A stretch of 64,000 bases of DNA from Caldimicrobium sp964493015 (GTDB lineage: Bacteria; Desulfobacterota; Thermodesulfobacteria; Thermodesulfobacteriales; Thermodesulfobacteriaceae). Below the pieces are notes generated by a model. The model had not been told where the DNA came from, ran no database searches, and was given only the letters and a program-made list of their open reading frames with translations. Location of the stretch: the NCBI GenBank assembly GCA_964493015.1, contig CAZBLU010000002.1, positions 13,697 through 77,696 of the forward strand, written 5' to 3'. Position numbers and translations under genes: made by a program. This document shows, piece after piece, positions 23,947-32,663 of the stretch (the first letter of the stretch is position 1; every line of letters starts with the position of its first letter).

Positions 23947-24725
23947 GAGAAAATCTCCTCTTAAGGTGTCCTACCATCATAGGCTCAGAAATCTGGTTTT
24001 ATCCCTGCCTTGAAAGGGGTATGCTTCAGGCAAAGGAACTCATTAATCTCTATGAACGTAGTGCTCACGGAAGGGTTTTAGTAGTAGGGGAAATTTTCCA
24101 GGCAAAGGGGCGATTCCAACGCCCATGGCTTGCCAATAAAGGAGGGCTCTGGTGCGTCCTCTCACTTTATGATGAGCTTTTGCCCGAAAACAGAGGGCTT
24201 CTTGCCTTAGTTTGGGGCTTAGCTTTAGTAAGAACAGTAAGATCCTTTGGGGTGAAAGAGGCTAAAATTAAATGGATTAACGATCTCCATGTAAGAGGAA
24301 GAAAGCTTGCTGGAGTCCTTACCGAAAAGTGGGGGAATTGGATCATCGCTGGCCTTGGCCTAAATGTAAATAATGATCTCCCCTCTGATCTCCCAGCTAT
24401 AAATCTCAAAAGCCTGGTAAAAAAAGAACTCCCTCTTCTCTTGGTCCTAAAAGAACTCCTTAAGTGGCTAAATTATTATTATCAAAAACTTTGGGAAGAG
24501 GAAAAAATTACTTTGGAGGACGGAAGCGTATCCTATACCCTTCTTCAAGATATGAGAAAATATTCTGATACCCTAAATAGGTGTATCTACTACTGCTACA
24601 ACTTAGATCAACCAGAAAGTGGCTTTTTTGGATGGACCAGAGACTTCTCTGAAAAAGGAGGCTTGATCATAGAAAGCGAGCATGGACTCATGGAGGTCCT
24701 AACAGGTGAAATTTTATATATTTGA
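23934..24725 (+). CDS. Divergent biotin--protein ligase
   Basis: The GTG at 23934 is chosen: AAAGGAAG precedes it and it overlaps the carrier stop by 13 bases. The 263-residue product has the ligase pattern in changed form. AKGRFQRPW at about 57-65 stands in place of the GRGR.GR.W biotin-binding loop, GGLWCVLSL follows, and KWINDLHVRGRKLAGVLTE matches KWPNDL. The GLGLNVNN segment is normal. There is no N-terminal helix-turn-helix, so it is a ligase without repressor function. It overlaps the carB end by 12 bases, tail to tail. Dedicated biotinylation of the neighbouring carrier is inferred from position and parallel divergence. Confidence 0.82.
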   Translation: MAIIRENLLLRCPTIIGSEIWFYPCLERGMLQAKELINLYERSAHGRVLVVGEIFQAKGRFQRPWLANKGGLWCVLSLYDELLPENRGLLALVWGLALVRTVRSFGVKEAKIKWINDLHVRGRKLAGVLTEKWGNWIIAGLGLNVNNDLPSDLPAINLKSLVKKELPLLLVLKELLKWLNYYYQKLWEEEKITLEDGSVSYTLLQDMRKYSDTLNRCIYYCYNLDQPESGFFGWTRDFSEKGGLIIESEHGLMEVLTGEILYI

Positions 24726-27700
24726 CTTGTAAAATTGATAATTTAAGGTTTTGTAATATTCCTGAAGAGGAGAATAGGAAAAACTCTTTTCCCTTAACCT
24801 TCTTATACTACAAATCATGGCTCTGGCTCCAGCTATAGTGGTAGCATAAGGAATGTCTAATTCCATAGCATAACGCCTTATCAGATAGGCATCAAGCTTG
24901 CTTACCTTACCTTTAGCTGTATTAATCATAAGGGCTATCTCTCTGTTTTTAAGATAGTCTAAAATATTGGGCCTCTTCCCTTCAGAAATTTTAGGAATTG
25001 TCTGAACTTTTATTCCTAAATCATTGAGATATTGCGCAGTTCCAGTGGTAGCTAAGATTTCAAATCTCATCTCTTCAAGTCTTTTAGCGATATCAACGAT
25101 AAGGGGTTTATCTTCATCTTTTACCGAGATAAAGACTTTTCCGCTAAAGGGAAGTTTCATACCTGCTGCAAATTGTGCCTTTGCATAGGCAAGGGAGGGT
25201 TCCCAGTCGATGCCCATCACTTCACCAGTAGACTTCATTTCTGGACCAAGCATAACATCAACACCAGGAAATCTCTTAAAGGGAAAGACCACTTCTTTCA
25301 CAGAGTAATATTTAGGAATGACTTCTTGGGTAAAGCCGAGCTCTTCGAGGCTTTCCCCAAGCATGATCCAGGTAGCAAGCTTAGCCAAGGGAACACCAAT
25401 AGCTTTAGAGACAAAGGGCACTGTTCTTGAGGCACGAGGATTTACTTCTAAGACATAAAGCTCCTCATCTTTAATGGCAAATTGGATGTTTATAAGTCCC
25501 CTAACCTCAAGCTCCATAGCAAGTTTTGTAGTGGCCTCTCTAATCTCTTCTAAAATTTTTTTAGATAGATTTACAGGGGGCAAAAAACAGGCAGAATCCC
25601 CTGAGTGAATCCCAGCCTCTTCAATGTGTTCCATAATACCACCTATGACCACCCTCTCACCGTCACAAAGGGCATCTACATCTACTTCAGTTGCGTCCTC
25701 TAAAAATTTATCAATTAACACAGGGGCCTCTGGATTTATTTTAACAGCTGTTTCTATGTATTCTTCCAGTTCCGCTTCTGAGTAAACAATTCTCATAGCC
25801 CTACCCCCAAGCACATAGGAGGGCCTTATGAGAACGGGGAAGCCAATTTTAGCAGCTACTTTTAAGGCCTCTTCCTCAGTATAGGCGATCCCAGCTTCTG
25901 GTCTCTTTAGGCCAAGTTTTTGCAAGAGGGCATCAAACTTTTCTCTATCCTCGGCTCGGTCGATATTGAGAGGAGAGGTGCCTAAAATCTTTACCCCTGC
26001 TTTGTAAAGGGGCATAGCTAAATTAAGGGGTGTTTGCCCTCCAAACTGAACAATCACTCCCTCTGGCTCTTCCTCTTCATAAATGTTTAACACATGCTCA
26101 AAGGTAAGGGGTTCAAAATAAAGCCTTGAGGAGACATCATAATCTGTGGAGACTGTCTCTGGGTTAGAATTTATCATGATAGCGTCGTAACCCCTCATTT
26201 TTAAGGCCTGAATGGCATGGACACAACAATAGTCAAATTCTATACCCTGCCCAATTCTATTTGGTCCTCCCCCAATAATGATTATCTTCTTTTTAGGACT
26301 CAACTTTGCCCTGGATTCATTTTCCACTTCATAGGTAGAGTAAAAATAGGGTGTATAGGCCTCAAATTCTGCTGCACAAGTATCGATAAGTTTATAAGTT
26401 GGTTTTACACCTAAGGTGAGACGATATCTTCTTACTTCACTCTCTGTAGAGTTTGTAAGATAAGCTATTTGATAGTCCGTAAAACCTAACTGCTTTAACT
26501 CTCTTAAATCCTCCTCAGTAAGGCTTTCAAGTTTTTTGCCCTTTAATTCTTCACTCACCTCAAAAATTTCCTTTAGATTAGCCAAAAACCAGGGATCAAT
26601 ATGGGTATGCTTATAGATTTCTTCAATAGAAAATCCTGCTTTAAAGGCCTCCCTTATATAGAAAAGTCTTTGACTATTTGGCCTGGTTAATTTTTCTATA
26701 ATTACCTCTTTAGGCAAGATTATATTCTGGTCTGAAGGGGATTTTCCATCGGCTCCAAAGCCATATCTCCCTATTTCTAAACCAGCAATAGCCTTTTGTA
26801 AGGCCTCCTTAAAGGTTCGGCCAATGGCCATAGTCTCCCCTACCGATCTCATGGAGGTAGTCAGTTCATCTTGGCATTCAGGAAACTTTTCAAAGGTAAA
26901 ACGGGGGATCTTGACCACCACATAGTCAATGGTGGGTTCAAAGGCAGCCTTGGTCTCTTTGGTGATATCATTAGCAAGCTCATCAAGGGTATAACCCACC
27001 GCTAATTTGGCTGCTATTTTGGCTATTGGATAGCCTGTAGCTTTACTGGCAAGAGCAGAAGAACGAGACACCCGAGGATTCATCTCTATGACTACCATAT
27101 CACCATTCCTGGGATTGATAGCGAATTGAATGTTTGACCCCCCTGTCTCAACCCCGATTTCCCTGATCACTGCCTGAGCTGCACTCCTCATGCGCTGATA
27201 CTCTCTATCTGTTAAGGTCTGAGCAGGGGCAACTGTTATAGAATCTCCTGTATGCACCCCCATGGGATCAAAATTTTCTATAGAACAAATAATAACTACA
27301 TTATCTTTGAAATCTCTCATTACTTCAAGCTCAAATTCTTTCCAGCCGAGGACAGACTCCTCTAACATTACCTGATGAATTAGCGAGGCCTCAAGACCAG
27401 CACTGACTATCTCTCTCAACTCTTCTATATTGTAGGCCACCCCCCCTCCAGTTCCGCCAAGGGTAAAACTGGGTCTCACAATGATGGGAAAACCCAATTC
27501 CTTTGCCGCCCTCTCTGCTTCAGCAATGGAGTGGACTATAAAACTCTTAGGAACCTTTAGACCAATATTTTCCATAGCTTTCCTAAAAAGTTCTCTACTT
27601 TCTGCTTTTTCAATAGCAGAGGCCTTAGCCCCTATGAGTTCCACACCGTATTTCTCCAAGACCCCTTTCTTGGCCAGAGCAAAGGCAAGATTAAGCCCTG

Positions 27701-27980
27701 TTTGCCCTCCAAGGGTGGGTAGCAGGGCATCAGGTCTCTCTTCTTTTATGATATATTCAAGGACCTCTGGCAGAAGGGGTTCAATATAAGTCCTGTCTGC
27801 CATCTCAGGATCGGTCATAATAGTGGCGGGATTGGAATTAATTAAGACAATTTCGTATCCCTCTTCTCTTAAGGCTTTACAGGCTTGACTTCCCGAATAA
27901 TCAAATTCACAAGCCTGGCCTATAACAATAGGGCCAGATCCGATGATTAATATCTTTTTCAAATCTGTCCTTTTAGGCAT
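24714..27980 (-). CDS. carB: Carbamoyl-phosphate synthase large subunit
   Basis: A 1088-residue protein with two ATP-grasp halves. The first begins ILIIGSGPIVIGQACEFDYSG and the second KIIIIGGGPNRIGQGIEFDYC, with NSNPATIMTDPEMAD and NSNPETVSTDYDVS as matching loops. The C-terminal MGS-like allosteric domain follows from about residue 945. It makes carbamoyl phosphate for pyrimidines and arginine using glutamine nitrogen delivered by CarA, whose gene is not in this window. It ends against the biotin ligase gene with a 12-base overlap. Confidence 0.97.
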   Translation of the reverse strand: MPKRTDLKKILIIGSGPIVIGQACEFDYSGSQACKALREEGYEIVLINSNPATIMTDPEMADRTYIEPLLPEVLEYIIKEERPDALLPTLGGQTGLNLAFALAKKGVLEKYGVELIGAKASAIEKAESRELFRKAMENIGLKVPKSFIVHSIAEAERAAKELGFPIIVRPSFTLGGTGGGVAYNIEELREIVSAGLEASLIHQVMLEESVLGWKEFELEVMRDFKDNVVIICSIENFDPMGVHTGDSITVAPAQTLTDREYQRMRSAAQAVIREIGVETGGSNIQFAINPRNGDMVVIEMNPRVSRSSALASKATGYPIAKIAAKLAVGYTLDELANDITKETKAAFEPTIDYVVVKIPRFTFEKFPECQDELTTSMRSVGETMAIGRTFKEALQKAIAGLEIGRYGFGADGKSPSDQNIILPKEVIIEKLTRPNSQRLFYIREAFKAGFSIEEIYKHTHIDPWFLANLKEIFEVSEELKGKKLESLTEEDLRELKQLGFTDYQIAYLTNSTESEVRRYRLTLGVKPTYKLIDTCAAEFEAYTPYFYSTYEVENESRAKLSPKKKIIIIGGGPNRIGQGIEFDYCCVHAIQALKMRGYDAIMINSNPETVSTDYDVSSRLYFEPLTFEHVLNIYEEEEPEGVIVQFGGQTPLNLAMPLYKAGVKILGTSPLNIDRAEDREKFDALLQKLGLKRPEAGIAYTEEEALKVAAKIGFPVLIRPSYVLGGRAMRIVYSEAELEEYIETAVKINPEAPVLIDKFLEDATEVDVDALCDGERVVIGGIMEHIEEAGIHSGDSACFLPPVNLSKKILEEIREATTKLAMELEVRGLINIQFAIKDEELYVLEVNPRASRTVPFVSKAIGVPLAKLATWIMLGESLEELGFTQEVIPKYYSVKEVVFPFKRFPGVDVMLGPEMKSTGEVMGIDWEPSLAYAKAQFAAGMKLPFSGKVFISVKDEDKPLIVDIAKRLEEMRFEILATTGTAQYLNDLGIKVQTIPKISEGKRPNILDYLKNREIALMINTAKGKVSKLDAYLIRRYAMELDIPYATTIAGARAMICSIRRLREKSFSYSPLQEYYKTLNYQFYKSNI

Positions 27981-28066
27981 ATCTCCCCCTTTACAGGTCT
28001 ATAAAGGCATAGTCTAAGGCACCTTCTTTTTAAAGAGATCCCTCAATGCTAAACATAGGCCTTGAT

Positions 28067-29860
28067 CTATAGCTGATGAAATAGAGGATAAACCTTTATT
28101 TTTGCCTTTTTTCTGTAAGAGGTAATAGTTTTCTCCCAAAAATTTTGCTCTTTTAATCCTAAAAGCATCTGACGATACAAAGAAGCATCCTTTTCACTTA
28201 AAGGTTCAGAAGAGGGCTCTATTTTGCTTATATTTACAATTCTTACTTCCCTCTCCGACCACAGAGGCTTTTCAACGATTCCTGGTGCTCCTCTAAAATA
28301 GATCAACTCAGGAAGATCCTTTCTTAAGCTAATTCTCTCCTCCATGCGAAAACCAAGCTCTTTTGCTAAAGGCCTAAGATCTTGTATACCCTTAGCTTTT
28401 TGTATAAAGCTTTGAACCCTTTCCTCACAAATAGCTTTTTCTTTTTCCTTTATAAAATCCGCTTCAACTAAAGGCTTGGCTTCCTCAAAGGTCAAGTTTC
28501 TCTTAGGAGTTTTTTCTACTATTTGCACCAAATAAATTCCTCTTTCCGTTTCCCAGGGAGCAAAATAATCCCCCTTCCCTTGTTTAAAAATTCTTTGGCT
28601 TAATTCCCTGGACATAAACATTTTGGCTACTTCCTCTCTGGTGAGAAAAGAGGTCTCCTCAAGCTTGTTTTGGTTTTTTTGAGCCCAATTAATTAGACCA
28701 TTTTCTGAAACTACCTTAGTATAAAGTTCATTTGCCCTTTGGCGAACCTTTTCCTTAATTTTAAGAAGTTTTAGCTCCTCAGAAAGCCTATTTCTCACCT
28801 CTTCATATTTTAAAAATCTCTCAGGCTGAAGATCTTCCAGCCCATATATGTAGTAGCCCTCTTTACCAGGAACAGGCCCAAAGATATCGCCCTTTTTGGC
28901 CTTCTGGATCAGTCCTTTCAGTTCTTCAGGCAAATTATCTACCTCAAACCATTCAGCTTTGGCAGCCTTAAAGTTTTCAAAGTCCTTTATATCTTTAAGC
29001 TTTGAACGAATCTCTGAGGCCTTTTGAGCTGATTGAAGATCCGTTCCTGGAATAAAAATCCTTTTCAATTTGATTCTTTGAGGCTCCTTAAAACGAGCTA
29101 AATTTTGTTGGTAGTAATTTTTCAGTTCCTCTTCTGTGAGTTGAACCTCACCCTTAAAGGGCAAGAAATAATAGGCAAGCTTTACCTTCTCATCCTCTAC
29201 ATAACGATCACGGTGGGTCTGAAAATAATTTTCCAAATCTTGCAATGAAAAACTAATAGCCCTCCTACATAACTCTAAGGGAAGAACAAACTCCTGATAG
29301 GTAATCCTCTGGTTATGAAAACGATAAAAATCTTCCAACTCCTCCTGGGAGATTAACAGAGGAGTTGTTAGGTAAGTAAAAAGTTTTTGTTTTAAAAGAT
29401 CAGTCCTAAGCAAATTTTCAAAGGATTTTGAGCTTAAATTTAACTCTCTAAGGAAGGCTTGATACCTAGCCTGATTAAAAACTCCCCCCTCTTGGAAAAA
29501 GGGCATTTGGCTTAAGGCTAATTGAGCCTCTGTTTCTGTAACCTTTAAACCATAATTTTTTGCAAGCTGTTGTATTATTTTGTTTTGCAAAAGCTCTTCT
29601 AATACCATCTCTTTAAATTTCATCTTCTTTAATTCTTCGTCCGAGATCTCCCCAAGGGCCTGTTTAAGCTGGATCAATTTAAAATGGTAGTATTCTTGAA
29701 ATTCCCTAAGATTTATTTTGTCTCCATTGATTTGAGCCACAACTTCCCTGTCTGAAGAAGAGAAAGAGCCTATACCCCAGAAGACAAAGACAATAACGAT
29801 TATAGCCAGAAAAACTTTGGCCCAAAGAGAAGTAGCACCTTTCCTTAAAAATTCAAACAT
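28067..29860 (-). CDS. ppiD: PpiD-like membrane-anchored peptidyl-prolyl isomerase/chaperone
   Basis: A 597-residue protein. It has a short cytosolic start (MFEFLRKGATSLWAK), one transmembrane helix at about 17-33, an N-terminal SurA/PpiD chaperone region (36-190), a parvulin-like region (about 225-345) and a long helical C-terminal part. This architecture matches PpiD, which helps outer-membrane and periplasmic proteins fold at the Sec exit. Parvulin catalytic residues are not clearly kept, as in Escherichia coli PpiD. It is a single gene with a good promoter upstream. Confidence 0.85.
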   Translation of the reverse strand: MFEFLRKGATSLWAKVFLAIIVIVFVFWGIGSFSSSDREVVAQINGDKINLREFQEYYHFKLIQLKQALGEISDEELKKMKFKEMVLEELLQNKIIQQLAKNYGLKVTETEAQLALSQMPFFQEGGVFNQARYQAFLRELNLSSKSFENLLRTDLLKQKLFTYLTTPLLISQEELEDFYRFHNQRITYQEFVLPLELCRRAISFSLQDLENYFQTHRDRYVEDEKVKLAYYFLPFKGEVQLTEEELKNYYQQNLARFKEPQRIKLKRIFIPGTDLQSAQKASEIRSKLKDIKDFENFKAAKAEWFEVDNLPEELKGLIQKAKKGDIFGPVPGKEGYYIYGLEDLQPERFLKYEEVRNRLSEELKLLKIKEKVRQRANELYTKVVSENGLINWAQKNQNKLEETSFLTREEVAKMFMSRELSQRIFKQGKGDYFAPWETERGIYLVQIVEKTPKRNLTFEEAKPLVEADFIKEKEKAICEERVQSFIQKAKGIQDLRPLAKELGFRMEERISLRKDLPELIYFRGAPGIVEKPLWSEREVRIVNISKIEPSSEPLSEKDASLYRQMLLGLKEQNFWEKTITSYRKKAKIKVYPLFHQL

Positions 29861-29887
29861 AACCTAAGACTCAAAATTTTAACCTTC

Positions 29888-29916
29888 AGTATAACAGATA
29901 GATGCTTTTTCTTCAA
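29888..29916 (-). promoter_or_regulatory. Sigma-70-type promoter for ppiD
   Basis: On the minus strand: TTGAAG (29916-29911), a 17-base spacer, TATACT (29893-29888), 28 bases before the ATG at 29860. Confidence 0.65.
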
Positions 29917-30108
29917 GAGCCAATATAAATCCGTATAATTTCGATAAATGCTTCCTTTAAAGATCACAAGGTGAAGGGTTGGGCTAATGAATTTTCCCAA
30001 TTTTGTCCCTCCTATTATTAAAACAGCACGTTGATTTTCTCATCTTTATTCAATTTTCGCATTTTCTTCTTGCAACTCTTGGGATAGGAAGGATAATTTT
30101 TAATCTCA

Positions 30109-30177
30109 CAAGCTAAAACCTCCAGGTATCACCAATAAAAACCAATAAAATATCGCTAAGAGGACCGCTTTAGCTTG
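30109..30177. repeat. Inverted repeat around a tandem 10-base repeat upstream of rel
   Basis: CAAGCTAAA at 30109-30117 is perfectly complementary to TTTAGCTTG at 30169-30177. The loop holds ACCAATAAAA twice in tandem (30131-30150). It could be a leader-RNA stem or a regulator site; nothing identifies a partner. Confidence 0.5.
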
Positions 30178-30211
30178 ATGTTTTAACTTTTGGAATTAAA
30201 TTAAATTTAAT

Positions 30212-32404
30212 ATGAGAAATAATATGGTAACTATTAGCAAAATACTTGACCAGATTCAAAGTTATCTTCCAGGGGCCAATTTGCGGCTTGTGGAAAAGGC
30301 CTATGAATGGGCCGCTAAGCTTCACGAAGGGCAGGTAAGGAAATCTGGAGAACCCTACCTTGCTCATCCTATGGAAGTTGCTTACATCCTTGCCCAAATG
30401 AAAATGGACCTTCCCACCATTGCTGCTGGGTTTCTCCATGATGTGGTAGAAGATTGTCAAATCCCCATTGAAGAGCTAAAAAAGGAATTCGGAGAGGATG
30501 TGGCCAATATTGTGGAAGGGGTCACTAAGCTCAAGAATTTACCCAGTCATTCAGATAAGCTTACCAAACAGGCTGAAAACTTAAGGAAGATTCTTCTTGC
30601 CATGGCCAAGGACTTGCGTGTCATCATTGTCAAACTTGCTGATAGGCTCCACAATATGCGCACCCTTGGCTCCATGCCTGAGCACAAGCAAAAACAAATT
30701 GCTCGAGAAACTATGGAGATTTATGCACCTTTAGCTGGTAGACTCGGTATTGACTGGGTCAAAACTGAGCTTGAGGACCTCTCCCTTAAATATCTGGAAC
30801 CTGAAATCTATGAAAGGCTTAAAGAAGAAGTTCAAAAGAGGGTAGAAGCAGCTTCAGAATTTGTAGAAAAGGTCAAAGAAATCTTAACAGACCTTTTAGT
30901 AAAAAATAACATAGAAGGAAGGGTCCTTGGCAGAGTAAAACATCTATGCAGTGTCTACAGAAAATTGCAAAAATATAATCTCACTATTGAGGACCTTGAT
31001 CAAATCTATGACCTCATTGGCTTCAGAGTAATAGTCAAAACCGTTGAGGATTGTTACAAGACCCTTGGCTTAGTGCACGCCCTTTGGAAGCCCATTCCTG
31101 GCCGCTTTAAAGATTATATCAGTCTCCCCAAACCTAATATGTATCAAAGTCTGCACACCACGGTAGTAGGCCCTGAAGGGAAAAAGATAGAGATCCAGAT
31201 CCGCACTGAGTATATGGACAAAATAGCTAATGAAGGAATTGCTGCTCATTTTCTCTACAAAGAAGGGGCCATCTTAGATGCCTCAAAATACAAACAATTT
31301 GAATGGATAGCTAAACTGATTGAACTCCAAAAAGAGCTACAACATCCTCGTGAGTTTTTAGAAACGCTGAAATTGGATCTTTTTCCTGAGGAAATCTATG
31401 TCTTTACTCCTAAGGGAGATGTAGTTGTCCTTCCAGTTGATTCTACGCCTCTTGACTTTGCCTACACTATTCACTCAGAGGTGGGACATAGGTGTGTAAG
31501 GGCCTATGTAAATGAAAAACTTGTGCCCTTAGATTATAAGCTTCAAACTGGAGATACTGTTCGCATTGAAACCTCTCCCCATCAAAAACCAAGTAGAGAC
31601 TGGTTAAAATTTGTCAAAACAAGTAGGGCCCGCTCTCGTATAAAACAATGGTTTAAACAGGAAGAAAAGGAAAGACAAATTGCTTTAGGAAGGGAATTAC
31701 TCCACAGAGAGCTTAAAAAGTATGGCTTTTCCCTCAATGAATTCACTAAGGAACCTCTCCTTTTTGAGATCCTTCAAAGGTTAAACATCAAAAATGTAGA
31801 AGAGCTTTTTATCCTGATTGCCACAGGAAAATTAGCCTTAAAGACTGTCCTTAAAACCTACAGTGAGATCACAAAAGGCGTCTTTAAGTATGAAGAAGAG
31901 GAATCTCAGGAAATTCACTCCTACAAGAAGGCATCAGAAAATAAGATTACTAAATCTAATCTGGGTTTGAGTTTAGGTATAGAGGGGACCTCTAATCTAC
32001 TTTTCCATTTGGCTCAGTGTTGTAGGCCTATCCCTGGAGATGAAGTGGTAGGATATATCACAAGAGGTAAGGGTATCTCTGTGCATCGCTCGGATTGTCC
32101 CAATTTAAAGGATTTAGACTTAGAAAGAATCATTGAAGTAAAATGGGAAAAACCCGATGGGAAACTCTATCCAGCCCATCTCTATGTAGTCTCTCTTGAT
32201 CGTAAGGGACTCCTTGCCAGTGTCTCTTCAGCTATTGCCAGTGCAGAGGGAAATATCCTAAAAGCAGAGGTCCGCACTACACCTGACAAAAAGGCCTTTT
32301 TTGAAATCTATGTAGAGGTTACAGATAAGGCCCATTTGGATAAGGTTATTGCTAATATTCTTAAAGTAGATGGGGTTCTTAAGGTGGAAAGAAAGCTTGT
32401 TTAG
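30212..32404 (+). CDS. rel: Bifunctional (p)ppGpp synthetase/hydrolase (Rel/SpoT)
   Basis: A 730-residue RelA/SpoT homologue. The hydrolase domain keeps its metal sites (AHP at 51-53, HD at 76-77 in LHDVVED). The synthetase domain has GRFKDYISLPKPNMYQSLHT; the RFKD form is typical of bifunctional enzymes. TGS (about 390-450), a helical region with a Cys-rich stretch AQCCRPIPGDEVVGYI, and a C-terminal ACT domain (from about 655) complete the full-length layout. No ribosome site is visible before ATG 30212; a second ATG is at 30224. Its TAG shares bases TTAG with the rpmB stop on the other strand. Confidence 0.96.
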   Translation: MRNNMVTISKILDQIQSYLPGANLRLVEKAYEWAAKLHEGQVRKSGEPYLAHPMEVAYILAQMKMDLPTIAAGFLHDVVEDCQIPIEELKKEFGEDVANIVEGVTKLKNLPSHSDKLTKQAENLRKILLAMAKDLRVIIVKLADRLHNMRTLGSMPEHKQKQIARETMEIYAPLAGRLGIDWVKTELEDLSLKYLEPEIYERLKEEVQKRVEAASEFVEKVKEILTDLLVKNNIEGRVLGRVKHLCSVYRKLQKYNLTIEDLDQIYDLIGFRVIVKTVEDCYKTLGLVHALWKPIPGRFKDYISLPKPNMYQSLHTTVVGPEGKKIEIQIRTEYMDKIANEGIAAHFLYKEGAILDASKYKQFEWIAKLIELQKELQHPREFLETLKLDLFPEEIYVFTPKGDVVVLPVDSTPLDFAYTIHSEVGHRCVRAYVNEKLVPLDYKLQTGDTVRIETSPHQKPSRDWLKFVKTSRARSRIKQWFKQEEKERQIALGRELLHRELKKYGFSLNEFTKEPLLFEILQRLNIKNVEELFILIATGKLALKTVLKTYSEITKGVFKYEEEESQEIHSYKKASENKITKSNLGLSLGIEGTSNLLFHLAQCCRPIPGDEVVGYITRGKGISVHRSDCPNLKDLDLERIIEVKWEKPDGKLYPAHLYVVSLDRKGLLASVSSAIASAEGNILKAEVRTTPDKKAFFEIYVEVTDKAHLDKVIANILKVDGVLKVERKLV

Positions 32405-32598
32405 CTTACAGCCTTTTGGACCTTTCCTGCCTTAAGGCAACGGGTACAAACCTTCATTCTCCTTACTTCACCATTAGCTAATTTCACACGAACCCTTTGA
32501 ATATTAGGATACCACCATCTACTGGATCGCTTACCAGAATGACTAATCTGATTTCCACAGGATGGCCTTCTTCCACAAATCTCACATATTTTAGACAT
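32401..32598 (-). CDS. rpmB: 50S ribosomal protein L28
   Basis: A 65-residue basic protein with SKICEICGRRPSCGNQISHS, RWWYPNIQRVRV and VCTRCLKAGKV. It keeps two CxxC pairs (zinc-binding form of L28). Ribosome site GGAGGGGAGG precedes the ATG. It has its own promoter in the gap before bamA and ends head-on against rel with a four-base overlap of the two stop codons. Confidence 0.96.
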   Translation of the reverse strand: MSKICEICGRRPSCGNQISHSGKRSSRWWYPNIQRVRVKLANGEVRRMKVCTRCLKAGKVQKAVS

Positions 32599-32630
32599 AG
32601 TATTTTCCTCCCCTCCTTTTTTAAGCTAAA

Positions 32631-32658
32631 AATATACAAAAAATTTTAGAATTTGCAA
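32631..32658 (-). promoter_or_regulatory. Promoter for rpmB
   Basis: On the minus strand: TTGCAA (32658-32653), a 16-base spacer, TATATT (32636-32631), followed by the GGAGGGGAGG ribosome site and the rpmB ATG. It lies directly after the bamA stop. Confidence 0.55.
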
Positions 32659-32663
32659 GGATT

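Larger units (their letters stand above)
29861..30211. other. Divergent intergenic region between ppiD and rel
   Basis: 351 bases without a gene. It holds the ppiD promoter (29888-29916) on the left. On the right is a 9-bp inverted repeat CAAGCTAAA (30109-30117) / TTTAGCTTG (30169-30177) enclosing a tandem ACCAATAAAA repeat (30131-30150). A possible rel promoter TTGATG (30175-30180), 16-base spacer, TAAATT (30197-30202) follows. No tRNA fold or ORF was found in 29920-30105. Confidence 0.6.

Noticed and set aside
24714..27980. Long open frames on the strand opposite carB, bamA and other genes.
   Set aside because: They are shadows of real genes: no ribosome sites, no family motifs and composition set by the coding strand.
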